A stretch of 64,000 nucleotides of DNA from Megaleporinus macrocephalus (GCA_021613375.1 CM038710.1:26796763-26860762); one strand, 5' to 3'; numbered from the stretch's first letter, positions 1-11,847 are shown. Translations and numbers: made by a program. The notes: generated from the sequence alone by a model not told the origin.

Positions 1-363
1 CCTATTGCTACCTGTACATAGTTTACATAATGAATGACCTAGTTATGTCATGAATTGCTTTTGAATTACTTTCTGTATGAACAGGTTTGCAAGTATTTTT
101 TTATTTGTTTTAATACGAATAAATGAAAAAATGGTTAAAAAAACCCAGAAAAGTCAATTTTGACCTAATTTAAATAATAATGGAAATAAACCTTTTAACA
201 CTAGCATAATAGAGATTGTAAGTTAAGATTCCACACGCCCTAGAGAACATCTTCCTTTGTTTTAAAAAGCAATGAGTGCAAAATAATTAAATAAAACACA
301 AGCCGTTCAGGGGGACAGCAAGGAGGGGCTTAATAATCATTCTTAATTGGTTGTCTCTGCCAG

Positions 364-501
364 GTGCTGGTGTTGTCTCTGATGACTGTAGAGCTGTTCG
401 GTATGATGGGACTGATTGGAATCAAGCTGAGCGCCGTGCCTGTGGTCATCCTCATCGCTTCCGTAGGCATCGGTGTGGAGTTCACTGTCCACGTGGCTCT
501 G
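364..501 (+). CDS. ptch1: Patched 1, internal coding exon (TM9-TM10 region)
   Basis: This 138-nt exon encodes 46 residues of the Hedgehog receptor Patched, a 12-pass RND-type membrane protein that represses Smoothened, probably by moving sterols. It starts after a CAG acceptor at 361-363 and ends before GTAAGT, with phase 0 at both ends. The peptide is nearly identical to human PTCH1, with the recognisable run [20 protein letters not shown] followed by [12 protein letters not shown]. It covers most of one helix and the next; the glutamate in GVEF lies at the position of the RND-family acidic residue in TM10. Everything N-terminal, including the sterol-sensing domain and both large extracellular loops, lies left of the window. 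ptch1 is preferred over ptch2 because fancc follows on the same strand, as in human; the residues alone would not exclude ptch2. Confidence 0.97.
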
Positions 502-603
502 GTAAGTCCCTCCCCCCTTCCCATCTATTACTGCTCCACTCACAGTTCAGAAGAGCGTCGGTGTTGGGATAAACGCATTCTAACAGTGGTATGCTCCCTG
601 CAG
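502..603 (+). other. ptch1: ptch1 short intron
   Basis: This is a 102-nt intron from GTAAGT to a CTGCAG acceptor. The reading frame happens to stay open through it, so a naive open-frame call merges the two exons. The intron peptide ([12 protein letters not shown] and on) has no counterpart in Patched proteins. Confidence 0.93.
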
Positions 604-746
604 GCCTTCCTCACTGCTATAGGGGACAGGAACAAGCGAGCAGTGCTGGCCCTGGAGCACATGTTTGCTCCTGTGCTGGATGGAGCCTTCTCCACCCTGC
701 TGGGAGTGCTGATGCTGGCAGGCTCAGAGTTCGACTTCATAGTTAG
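604..746 (+). CDS. ptch1: Patched 1, coding exon (TM11)
   Basis: A 143-nt exon, 47 codons plus two bases, between a CTGCAG acceptor and an AG|GTAAGG donor. It encodes the cytoplasmic loop and TM11 of Patched, with the recognisable stretches [19 protein letters not shown] and [20 protein letters not shown] followed by GSEFDFIV. The split arginine codon (AG plus A) is completed by the next exon. The sequence is almost identical to human PTCH1 over this part, as expected for the membrane core. Confidence 0.97.
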
Positions 747-2880
747 GTAAGGACAGATAGCCAGGATTATTCCTAAACACTGCACTCAATCACAAACATC
801 AAAAACTGTGCTTTGATTCTGAGCAGTGCAAAAAAAAAGTTAATTAACCCTCAGAAGTCTACAGTTATTACCGTCTGTGTGTGTTAAAATGTAAATGTTA
901 TTATGTAATGAAATACATTATTAGTTACATAATGAACTGCTTTTGCAAACCATGACAATATGTAAAGAGTGTATACCTCTCTGACAGCAAGGCTGTGCAC
1001 ATAGCCATAACTTTTATTTTTTATGACATTCTAATCATAACATAATGCCTGCTGTTCTCAAACGACTATGATAAATGATAGTTTATAATTCCATGCTTTC
1101 AACAGAAGGTGAGAAATATTTAATCTCAGTTTGCGTAAATGTTTTTGTTACGGATAACTGTGACTTCTACTGGTTAAAATAATATTGCTAGCAATTAGTC
1201 TGCTTGCTCTCTGAGGAAAGAAATCTATTTTTCTATTAATCTGCTTCCTTCCTCATCCCTACCTGATAAGCATAGCGTCTAGCCTCAGTTTGTTTGTGCA
1301 TGTGCCTTTTTCTCCTTTGCTCCTTTATTCTTTTTTATGTTCAGTAATAACTCATACTCTTTGTCATTGTTCTGTTTTATCTTTACAAACGTAGAAAGAT
1401 CTTTCATTTAGTCATTAGTCATTCCCTTCTGGGACTATTCCACTCTATGGTTTTTTAAAAAGCTTATGTAGTTCGAGATTAATTAGCTTGTTTATTTTTT
1501 CTCTTTATTGAAGCAAGACATGTTTATCCATAAACTGTTTATATCCGCCATGGTGACATCAACAAGCAGCACAAGGGCACAGTGCTATTGTTTTAATAGT
1601 AGGATTAAAAAAATCGCAATATATCACTTTGCTTGCAGTATCGCAAGTATATTTCAATATAATTAATCGTGACCGCTGTATCACGATACATATGGTATCA
1701 CCAGGTTCTTGCCAATACACAGGCCTAATTTCTAGTACTGCGGTTTGTTTGCACATGTGCAGACTGAGTACCATATGATCCTTGATCTAAAACTTAGCTT
1801 TCTTTGTCAGATTTCAAAACCTTATTTAGTCCAGAGTATTCTGCTTACATGAGCATACCCAAAAATGCAAAAAAAATTTCTTCTCTTCACTGAGCCACAT
1901 CTTTAGTGCTGGCATACCATAGGTTATTGGTGTTGAAGAGTGATAAGATGCAGTGTAGGAGCTGATACTGTAGTAAGGCAATAGCAGTGATTGCTGCAGA
2001 AGCTCTAGCCCTTTGGAAAGATGCACCCCAGCCTTCTACTCTCGAATCACTCTGGATTTAAGTAGCGTGCCAGTGAATGAAAGTGCACACACATTCAGAA
2101 CACTCAGTCCACCCACCATCCCCCCTTCCCACACACATACACACACTGTCCACCTCTCTCCTCTGAACGCACTGGCGCTCAGTCACTCTCACAAGCTCCC
2201 ACTGAAACACAGCCACTGTTTTTTCACCAAACAACACCCCCACCACACACGCACAGCCCCCACCGATAAGGAAAAAAACAAAGAAAAAAAAAGGCTGGGG
2301 CTGTATTTTTCTAGCCTTGCAGAAATAAATGTTTCCCTGACTTTCCCCTGTCAGGGCTGTGAATGTTTTGAGTGCAAACAGTTTGGGACGTGGAGCTCAG
2401 AGAGGTATGCGCTCGCTCGCTTTCGCTGGGGAGCCGCGGCTCTGAAGCACCAGCTGAAACCCACAGTCCAGGAGCACTCTGGTCCACGTTTCACCAAAGA
2501 GAACATTTGCAGTTCACAACATAAAAGGTCTTTGTCGTTGGACTCCGTCTGTGGGAATTGCACTCATCTACGGAAAAATCACACTCTGAAGTAAATCACT
2601 CCTCAAGCTTGCGTTCACTCAGGGGGCACTGACCTTCTGACCGCCCCAAAGAAAGCTTCCATTTTTCAGTCCTAAACGTTTGGGCTTGTCAGTCGTTTTG
2701 ATTGTTGTCATAATGCTAAGTCCACTCGCCAAGGCATGGACACTTGTCCGGGCATCTGATTTAAGGCGATGTTTAGTTTGGTTGAATAAATAATAAAGGT
2801 CTGAGCACTGACGGAGCAGCTTCATTTCCTTGAAAATAACACCCTTTAAATTTGATAAGAAAAAAAACTTTACCCCAAAT

Positions 2881-3476
2881 GATGATATGGTTATTAGAAC
2901 TGATCACAGTCAGGGGTAGTTCTTAGAATAGATGATATGATAATTAGAACCGATCACAGTCAGGGGTAGTTCTCAGAATCGCAATATGATGATTAGAACT
3001 GATCATAGTCAGGGGTAGTTCTTAGAATAGATGATATGATGAATAGAACCGATCACAATCGGGGTAGTTCTTAGAATAGATAATAGGATGATTAGAACTG
3101 ATCACAGGCAGGGGTAGTTTTCAGAACGGACTATATGGTGATTAGGACTAATCACAGTCAGGGGTAGTTCTCAGAATGGACGATATGGTGATTATGACTA
3201 ATCACAGTCAGGAGTAGTTCCCAGAATCGCAATATGGTGATTAGGACTAATCACAGTCTGGGGTAGTTCTCAGAATGGACGATATGGTGATTAGGACTAA
3301 TCACAGTCAGGGGTAGTTCTCAGAATTGACGATATGGTGATTAGGACTAATCACAGTCAGGGTTAGTTCTCAGAACGGACGATATGGTGATTAGGACTAA
3401 TCACAGTCAGGGGTAGTTCTCAGAACGGACGATATGGGGATTAGGACTAATCACAGTCAGGGGTAGTTCTCAGAAC
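2881..3476. repeat. 50-bp minisatellite, about 12 copies
   Basis: A 49-50 bp unit containing GATCACAGTCAGGGGTAGTT repeats head to tail about 12 times. Early units carry GATGATATGATNATTAGAAC and diverge. Later units (from about 3120) share GATATGGTGATTAGGACTAA and are more alike, which suggests recent local expansion of the right half. The array is intronic in ptch1. Confidence 0.95.
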
Positions 3477-4159
3477 TCTTTCTGTTTATTAATATAGTGT
3501 AAAAATAGAGCTGTATATTAAGACGAGCAGAAATGCCCCGTTTAGTGTGTTACCAGTAAAAGATCTGTTAACTTATTAATCACCTCTGCATACAACTGTA
3601 AGCTTCTATTACTTATCCTGTCTTGGCTGATTGACTACATTTAGGTTAAATAGTGTACATGTGATTCCCCTTCCCCCGTATCTTTCTTTAAATCAAAACA
3701 AGTGGGGTCTGTTTGGACAGACAGCACATTGTCACAGCCACCAAGGCCTGTGAAGTCTCCAGCAGGGTCAGAAATAAAGTCATCTCACAGATGGCTACAC
3801 CCATTTTGTGTGGCTGTGAATGGACATTGTATGGAGAACGAGAGCCTGGTAGCGAACGCTGGAGGTGGAGGCCAGCGCTGCAGAGCCGCATCACTTAGAA
3901 AACGTGTCTGTGAGTTTAGTCTGAGGCCCAGCTGTGCTGCATACCAGCTGGCAGGAGATTATACACATGTACACACACACAGACACTCTCAGGGTTGTGA
4001 AAATATGTTCTAAACACATATCCATTCTCTCACCGAACCCCATTGATGTCTCTGGCTCAGTGTCACCAGTTCCTCCTGTAGAGACCGTGCAGAAGCCTTT
4101 ACCTTCATACATCCAAGCTTGGGATGGTAAAGCCGAGGGGGCAGGAGAGTAAGGGCCGA

Positions 4160-4440
4160 ATTTCGCCCCTCCCTCCTCAAATTGGGGAGATTTCTAAAAA
4201 AAAGCCTCTTGTGGGTCCTTGCGTTTCTTTAATGAGGTAAAAGATGGCAGCTGCAATTTGAGCCGCTGCAATTTGCACAGATGCATTTCTGGCCTAGCGA
4301 AGGAAAGAGGGGGGCTAGCCGTAATGAAGCGGGGGGGGGGGGACTTGTCAGAGAGATTGGGGGGGGTCTTACCTGATACTCTAGAGATTTAATTAGACCG
4401 AGGGATTGTGAAAGGCAGGAAAATTTCACAGGGGCTTAGA
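4160..4440. other. Candidate conserved non-coding element in ptch1 intron
   Basis: A repeat-poor stretch with AT/GC-balanced blocks, including a near-duplicate GCTGCAATTTG motif at about 4250 and 4265 and homeobox-type TAAT cores near 4211 and 4321. Fish ptch1 introns can carry enhancers, but this is inferred from composition only. The poly-G run at 4331-4342 interrupts it. Confidence 0.25.
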
Positions 4441-4936
4441 GAGAGAGGAGAGCGAGAGAGAATGAGGTTGAGGCCAGGCGAGGGGTTGAGGGGCCTGTAG
4501 TTTTTCCTCCTCTCTTCCTTCTAGACTAAATTGTTTAAATTCTATACCCTTCACTTCATTTGTTTGCTTCTGCTTTCTTTCTTTCTTTCTTTCGTTCTCT
4601 CTTTCTGTCTTTCTCTTTTTTTCTTTCTTTTTTTTAAGAGCGAGGGAGAGAGGCCCCTGTCCCTTTGTGATTCATCTCTCTTCTCCTCTCTCCCAAGCCC
4701 CCTACTCCACATTCCTTCCCGCTTTGCTTTAGCCTGTGTTTGCTTGTACTCTGCTCACCCCTCAAAAAAAGGAAAAGAAAACTCTCCTTCTTTCCTTCCC
4801 TCTTTTTTCCATGCCTTTGAATTAACCAACTAATTATGTCTCCAGCTTTTCTGTGCTGCTCTCTTAAAAGACTAGCCTTCTTTGGAGACTTTGTCTGACA
4901 CAAGGTAAAACTAGTTTTCAAACATAATGAATTCTT

Positions 4937-4938
<2 letters not shown>

Positions 4939-4970
<32 letters not shown>
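4939..4970. repeat. (TG)16 microsatellite
   Basis: Uninterrupted TG dinucleotides, about 110 nt before the next ptch1 acceptor. Confidence 0.95.
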
Positions 4971-4972
<2 letters not shown>

Positions 4973-5056
4973 GTACAGGTGCTCATGTGTGTGTTGAGTA
5001 GATTTGAGTGTTTTAATTTTTTTTACTGGTTAAATATTATTTGAATATCTAACTGA

Positions 5057-5670
<614 letters not shown>

Positions 5671-5952
5671 GTGTCTCCAGTGGACGGGCGTAGCCGACTG
5701 CCCACTCCGTCTCCAGAGCCTTTTCCACCAGTGGTGCACTTCACCATGCAGCCCAGTCACACCAGTCCGGGGACAGGCTCAGACTCCTCAGACTCAGAGT
5801 ACAGCTCAAACTCCACATTTTCTGGTATCAGCCAGGAGCTCCAGAACTACGACATCCAGGTCAACAGGGGGCGACCTACCCGCCCTGAAGAGGTGCGGAT
5901 CTCCACAGGTCCCAGACAAGGTGGCCGTCATGTGGAGCCCCCTGGTTACTCA
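5671..5952 (+). CDS. ptch1: Patched 1, coding exon (cytoplasmic tail, proximal)
   Basis: A 282-nt exon encoding 94 residues, from TCTTAAG acceptor to TCA|GTAAGC donor, phase 0 on both sides. It opens with VSPVDGRSRLPTPSPEPFPP and has the acidic serine run GSDSSDSEYSS, both hallmarks of the PTCH1 tail just after TM12. The tail is where ubiquitin ligases and trafficking factors bind. The exon ends in EPPGYS, so the sequence PPGY at 5938-5949 fits the PPxY consensus for NEDD4/Smurf/Itch-type WW domains. I do not recall a PPxY at this place in human PTCH1. The rest of the exon is less conserved than the membrane part, as in other vertebrates. Confidence 0.96.
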
Positions 5953-6359
5953 GTAAGCAAGCTATTCTATATTCTATAACTTTTGTCTTTAATTGATTTT
6001 AGGGGTAAACCTTTCTCTTAAGTGTCCATATGCATGCCCATAGTTCAGTTCTTCACTCTTACTACATGTATTAGTAATACATTTCTGAATAGTTTTCTAT
6101 TAATTACTTAAGATTAATAATAAATAACACTCCTAATATTTAAGGAGCTGCAAGTACTTTAGAATGTGTTTAATGGGTTTTAGAATTAGTAATTCAGTAC
6201 CGTATTAGGATGACGAAAGGGTGCACAATGTCACACCACCAACTTATATAGTAGTTTTATGCTAGTTTAGTTCTGGTGGTCACTGGATAGTAAAGCCTAA
6301 GATTGTTTACTGTTAAGCGAAAGCTTTCGAGAGGTTAATTAGTGCAACTTCTTTCCCAG
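5953..6359 (+). other. ptch1: ptch1 intron
   Basis: 407 nt from GTAAGC to the acceptor CTTTCCCAG. AT-rich, no repeat or exon recognised. Confidence 0.9.
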
Positions 6360-6938
6360 GCTGGGCCGACTGACCCCAGGCAGCAGCAGCAGCAGCAGCG
6401 TCAGCAGCAGCATCATTATCGCTCCGGTCAAGCTCCTCGCTCTCAGGATGTAGGACCTCAGTCTTCCCGTCGACACAACAACAGGGACCCCAAGAGGGAA
6501 GCAGGAAGTGGACACCCCCCTCCGCCTCAGAGGCCGCGCACGGACGCTTTTGAAACGGCTAATGAGGCGGGCGGCCACTTCGGCCCTAGAGAACGTTTGG
6601 CGGGGCGCCGGCCCCGCTCCCACAACCCTTACCCACACCCCACCCACGCTGCCTCAGGCCCCGCCTACTGCCAGCCCATCACCACGGTGACAGCCTCAGC
6701 CTCCGTGACGGTGGCCGTTCATTCAGGGATGGCCGGCCAGAGCCCCGCCTACCCCTGCTACCCCTCCAACGACAGCTACCGCACTTCAGAAGAAGTCTAC
6801 CACGACGCCCATTTCCCCGACCCGCACGTGCCCTTCGACGAGAGCTGCCACGCCGCAGACTCCAAGCCAGAGGGCATGGAGCTGCAGGACCTAGAGTTCC
6901 ACTCTCCCAGCGACTGCCACACAAGATCTTCCAGCTGA
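6360..6938 (+). CDS. ptch1: Patched 1, terminal coding exon with stop
   Basis: This exon encodes 192 residues and a TGA stop at 6936-6938. It opens with a glutamine-rich run (six CAG, one CGT, three CAG) followed by HH. Further on are the family landmarks [16 protein letters not shown] and [19 protein letters not shown], then DPHVPFDE and GMELQDLEF, all matching the human PTCH1 C-terminus in order. Where human has the ligase-binding PPPY before R-x-R-x-DAFE, this protein reads HPPPPQRPR, so the tyrosine is missing. The C-terminal block between AVH and DPHVPF is longer and different from human. The exon is GC-rich compared with its surroundings. Confidence 0.96.
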   Translation, partial: AGPTDPRQQQQQQRQQQHHYRSGQAPRSQDVGPQSSRRHNNRDPKREAGSGHPPPPQRPRTDAFETANEAGGHFGPRERLAGRRPRSHNPYPHPTHAASGPAYCQPITTVTASASVTVAVHSGMAGQSPAYPCYPSNDSYRTSEEVYHDAHFPDPHVPFDESCHAADSKPEGMELQDLEFHSPSDCHTRSSS

Positions 6939-7377
6939 GGTGGGCTGCTTCAACCCTTCAATTCACTGTATTTAATCCTTAAATGTCTAATTATTATTGT
7001 TGTTCTAATGTCGTTTATTATTTTATTAGTTACATAGGTTACGTAGTTATATACTATTTATGTTCTAGGATAACTTTGACTGTATAAATAAAAAATTAGG
7101 TGTTGATTAAAAAGTGTATCCATATTCCATAAGCAGTGGATCTTTGTGTGTGAGTAATGGAACTTGAGCTTTTATCACTGGAGACTTATAGCGTCAAATT
7201 ATTAATTTCCTTAAGATAAAAGTAACTTTGACCAGCATTTACTACCAAATACAAAGTAGGGTATTAACAAAATAATGTATTTTAATGATCTAAAGCATCT
7301 GAGCTTGCATTACATATATCCTAAACTTGTGCTGTTGACAGTATAGCTAACTGTGCGTGTCCTCTTCCTCCCCGCAG
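6939..7377 (+). other. ptch1: Probable 3' UTR intron of ptch1
   Basis: One base after the stop codon lies a good donor (TGAG|GTGGGC, intron from 6940). A pyrimidine-rich acceptor, TCCTCTTCCTCCCCGCAG, ends at 7377. The 438 nt between are AT-rich, unlike the exon on either side. I infer an intron in the 3' UTR. If the site were unused, the region would simply be UTR. Confidence 0.6.
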
Positions 7378-7940
7378 TGGTTGAATGTTGAAGCACAAAT
7401 GGCCAAAGATGGAACATCACCGTCTGCTAGTGTGGAAGTGACATGGTGCTGCGGGGCGGGGGGCACTTGGACCAGCAGCGCCTCCGTGGTGCTTGACTCT
7501 GTTACTGTATAGCCCTAATGTATGTCTGTCTTAGATATTTCTATAAGTATTTAAAAACAAACGTGTACACAAGTGTAAATACGAACGAGAGTAGCTATAA
7601 TTGGACCAGTCTGGGGGTCGTTAGACTGGACGGCGTCCATGTGTACGATTTATGTGATTACTGTCCACCCATCATCTGTGTATCTGTGCCATGAGGAAGC
7701 TTCATCTTAGACATACTTATCAGCATACACATGTTGCTGCTTAAGATGTTGTAATGTACTTGTATAATTCTATGCAATTATTTTGATGTTGTGTAGTGTG
7801 TGTGCAAGTGTGAGAGAGTGAGTGTACATATATATGTGTGTGTGCGCGTGTGTGTCCTGTACAAACGTGTTGAATCACTTCAAGCCCCACAGTCCCCACA
7901 TAATCATTCATTTATACATTTTATTGCAGCTCTTTTAATG

Positions 7941-8320
7941 TAGGGCCTGGCCAATATTAATATTTTAATACCAATACCGATTTTATGATACTGATAACTG
8001 ATCAGATCCAACTATTGAATAATATATATTAATTAAACAACTGAAGCCTAATCTATTGTAGGAGCCCTGGAGTGGAGCTGTTCGTCATCGTTCATTTTTC
8101 ATTAGTTCACTTCATGATAACATGTTATTCTTGTGCTAAAAGTTAGGCGTGCCTGCATGTTATATGCATTTCTAATACCATGATTGTGTTTTGTGTTCAC
8201 TAGTTCAGCCCATGTTTTTGTCATATAGTTAAGCATGTAGTTAATCCGAGAGTGACTTATCCACAATAATATTGGCCAATACCGATAATCCTGTGGGTTG
8301 CTAATACCGGTCAGGCCCTA
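7941..8320. mobile_element. hAT-like MITE inside ptch1 3' UTR
   Basis: The segment begins TAGGGCCTGGCC and ends GGTCAGGCCCTA, which are inverted repeats with one mismatch in 12. Just inside both ends are AATACCGAT-type motifs, in opposite orientation, that are typical of non-autonomous hAT elements in fish. No clean 8-bp target duplication is visible, so the insertion is old. There is no coding sequence inside. Confidence 0.7.
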
Positions 8321-10361
8321 ATAGTATTACTATATTTTGGTGATATAGAACATATTCACTGTTTTAAGTTGATTTTATTTTTAGTTGTTTTTTTTTTTCT
8401 TGAGTTCCTTGTATAACCTCAGAAGACAAAGTCAGGTCTTTCCATACGTTGCTGTGTGAAAGCTGCGGACAAGCACCGTATGTTTGTGTAGGTGTGTGCG
8501 TGCGTGACGGTGTGTTTTGTGTGGACTGAAGTAGAATGTATGCTTTATTCAGATGTTAATTTGCTTATCACAAACCTGTGGTAGTTGAAAAGGATGAAAA
8601 AAACGATTACTGTTTAACGTTGAACCACGCTATGCGTGAAAATTTAGAAATGAAGAAAGTGTAGGGAGCGTTTGCGTGTGGCTCTGCTGTTCTTGCTCTA
8701 CGTCGGAACTTTTTCTTTGTTCTTCTAGCTCGATTTGAGTCATTTTACTGTAAAACGGCCATTTAGTGTCAACCCTCGCTTGCTCTCCCTCCTCATAAGC
8801 CCAGTACTGGGTGAATCACAGAAATACATAGCAGTGTAGGTACAGTGTAGGTACTGTTCTTTCACTTCCTGGGTTTACTAGGGAAAGCAGTTAGCTTTCG
8901 TAGCATCGCTCTGTTATCTCCTACATCAGAATGGCATTATTTTTATTATTTCTGTTTTCAAGCTAACAGTACAGTTTGTTGAAACGAATACAGCTAAGCC
9001 TCTCATTGTAGCTACTTTGACGACACGGCTGATGGCCTCCCTCACTTTGCACGTTTTGATAAGCTACGTTGACGAGCGGGCCGAAGGGTTAACCACTAAA
9101 TGGCCAAAGGAGAGCAGCGTTTTCTGTCTCGAGGTCCGTCGACCTCCTCCTCACTGACAGGCCGCGACTACTGGCCCCAATTTAGCACGAGCAGTTCTCT
9201 CCTCTGACCTCACCTCATAAAATTCCACAACACAACGCCATGACACTAATTGGAAGTTCCCCCTCGACTGCCAAATGGTGCATGCGAGTGCTTCTAGGGT
9301 CAAGGGTCACAGAGCCCCCACTTCACTCTGAGTCTGGTGTGTGTGTGTGTCTGCCTGTAAGTAGGCCTATTTGTGTGTGTGCGTGTGTGTATGTCTCTGA
9401 GTGTGAGCAGTTCACTTTTTGCCAGCGCCCCCAACCAACAACCCGCCCCCTCCTCGCCTTCCCCCGCCCAAGTCTGACTTCCTGTCGGACACACGGATTT
9501 CTGTCTCTCTGCTCTCTTTGTTCCTTCCGTCCTTCTGTCCACTGCTTGTGTGAGCTGTTTGTTTGTTTGTTTGTTTGTTTTTGTTTAGTGTTCTCCTCAA
9601 TGTCACATTGGCAGAATCAGGAGAGAAACATGGCTGGCAACTATTGTTATTGGTTTTTATATTCTATTATTTTTTTACATTTGTTTTGCAATATTTATAT
9701 TTTTGTATTATAAGATGTTGTTTTTGTTCAATAATGGTCATAATGCCAGTTGTTAACAATGCAGGGATTTTTATGTCTGTCTAAAAACACTATTACAGTT
9801 TTGGTGTTCTTACATTAATGGATTTTGATGTGTATAAAGTGCTTACTAATGTTAAATAGGAAAAAAAGAGTATATAACATTTACATTACAGATTCATCAC
9901 AGCTCTTAGAGGATCTTAAAAAAGGAAAATGATCAGTGGTTTCTACAGACTGCCATTTTTTTCCTCAGTTGGCGTGGATGTATGTCGTTTTCAGTTACAA
10001 AGATAAATGTATGCCATATAATTTATTTATATGAAAATTTATTTTTGTAGTGTACATAGTAGGTGTCAAGGTATTTGACAGAAGTATATTTTTAAAGAGT
10101 TTATATGTAATGCTACCAGTTTTGTTTTGGTTTTTGTGAGAACATAACAGAGACATTAAGTCATTTAAGGTGCACACTTTCATCGCTAACTTGTTCTCAG
10201 ACTAAAGTCCCCCTTTTTTACAGTGTTACTATAGAAGAGTGAGCGAGTGAACTCTGAAGAGACTGTGTTTCGGGTTTTGTGAAAAGCTAGCCATGAAAGT
10301 AGGAAGATAAATGTACTAGCTCTCTAAATAATAATGTTCAAACACTGATAGAATTCTAACA

Positions 10362-10404
10362 AATAAAAATATTATAACTTATTTGTCTCTTGCTTCTAAA
10401 TAAA
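10362..10404 (+). terminator. ptch1: Polyadenylation signals of ptch1 (two AATAAA)
   Basis: AATAAA occurs at 10362-10367 and again at 10399-10404, about 3 kb after the inferred last splice acceptor. A GT-rich stretch (GACTGTG, TGTGACTG) follows within 60 nt, as expected for a downstream element. Confidence 0.55.
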
Positions 10405-10420
10405 CCAGTCTGAAAGATGT

Positions 10421-11847
10421 AAAGCAGCGACCTGTGGCTGAGTCTGTGACCGAGCAGCTCTGTGACTGTGCTTTCCCCTCGTAAGTCACCAACCCCCTTA
10501 ACGTTTATCACTGAGCATACAAATTGCAAACATGCTGGTCTCCCAAAAAAAAAAAAAAGTTTGTTATATATTTTTTTTCCTGAGATGAAGATTAAAAGCG
10601 AGGTCCACGGCATTATCTTTCTCCTCTCACTGACATCTGGCCACAGACCCCGCCGTTCCCCCTCCCCAGCAGTGGGCCGCTCCTGCGCTCCCCTCTCCTT
10701 TATGATTCTGATTGACAGTTTTATAGACTGCAAGGAAATTGGTTGTAGTTACAATACAGCTGGTGTGCTCTCAGTAATGAAAAGGGGCATATGGCCTCGA
10801 AAAACATGGTGATGGAAACTGATTCAGGCTGACCCCTCGTAACTCGGCTGCATGGGTGGTGGCCATTTATTATTCATACGCCAGCGTTCGCCCACCTTTG
10901 TTTCTCTCTACTGTACGCTTTGATATGCCTACGCAATTGCTCTTAACAGCCAATAAGCACGTTAGCTGTGGTTTGGTAGCCAATCGGTGCTGACAAGCAG
11001 GTCATGTGGTGTAAGGTGTATGTGAAGGAATGTATGTAGGTGTATGTAGATCATTTTAAATATGATTATTATTAAAATAAAAATATATATATATTGTAAC
11101 TCTAAGGTTTGAGCTACCCCTCCTGATTCATTGATGCTAAAGCTAATGGTAACCCTAAAGCTATTTAGGGTTAAAGTAAATGCTGAGAAGAAATCGTCAT
11201 CTTACATACAAGGTCTGTTAGCAAAAAGCTAAATTTAAAGCAAAACAATACTGAAGACTAATTTACTGCCACTGCAAGTTTGCTGTGAGGAGTTTGGGTT
11301 TTTCCAGCACTCAATTGTGATTGGCTGACCAGTTTGTGAATCATTATTTTGCAAAGCTCAGTTGTGTTTGGTCGTTCGAGTGTTTATCACACATTGTTTT
11401 ACTTTAACTATAGATCACTCGTACTGTCTTTCTTCAAAATGTTACATAATCTAAACACTTTCCAGTTTGGGACCTTTTAAAACTAGCTTAACCAAATACT
11501 GAGACCTAAAGCTAAACCATAACTACAGAAGAATGACAGGACCATCAGCTTGATACTATAATCACAAGTGTCCCTCCTCAGTTTGTCTAATGATGGGATC
11601 AGACTTCAGGAATTCAGTCCAATTTTGATACAGTTTCGAGAAATTTTCAGCAATAGGAACATCCAACAGTCCATGCTGTGACATAGTCGAAGAACAGTGA
11701 TATGACGTCTGGGATGCTGCACAAGTCCCTAAGTTGACCAATAGAAGGACAGAGTGCTCTGTGATGCACATAATGTATGTACACCTGGTGAAGAGAAAGA
11801 GAGAAGCAACTGTTGCCACTGTAGATCACATATAGAATAGAATTAGC
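10421..11847. other. Intergenic DNA after ptch1
   Basis: No gene seen. The part from about 10,570 to 10,870 is repeat-poor and moderately GC-rich, and could be a conserved element. From 11,040 onward it is AT-rich and looks like ordinary unique or degraded repeat DNA. Open frames here are short and unlike any family I know. Confidence 0.5.

Larger units (their letters stand above)
7378..10420 (+). other. ptch1: ptch1 3' UTR (long), ending near two AATAAA signals
   Basis: After the inferred 3' UTR intron there is about 3 kb with no coding potential. The first canonical AATAAA hexamers I find are at 10362-10367 and 10399-10404, so cleavage is likely at about 10.38-10.43 kb. That length is in the range usual for vertebrate PTCH1. 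The UTR has three Pumilio-type TGTANATA sites (7574, 7823, 10051), a 380-bp hAT-like MITE (7941-8320), a GT-rich patch near 7795-7860, and (TTTG)n near 9559-9583. The exact ends need transcript evidence. Confidence 0.6.

Noticed and set aside
2013..2594. 193-codon open frame inside the large ptch1 intron
   Set aside because: Rich in H, P, S and T from CA-rich simple sequence, with no family resemblance and no splice-site support. Its part near 2330-2560 may be conserved non-coding DNA, but it is not an exon I can defend.
6339..6647. Minus-strand open frame opposite the last ptch1 coding exon
   Set aside because: A shadow of the GC-rich ptch1 exon; leucine and arginine runs mirror the CAG and proline codons.
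9240..9713. 157-codon open frame in the ptch1 3' UTR
   Set aside because: Cysteine- and valine-rich because of GTGT runs. It lies in what looks like UTR and has no known homologue that I recognise.
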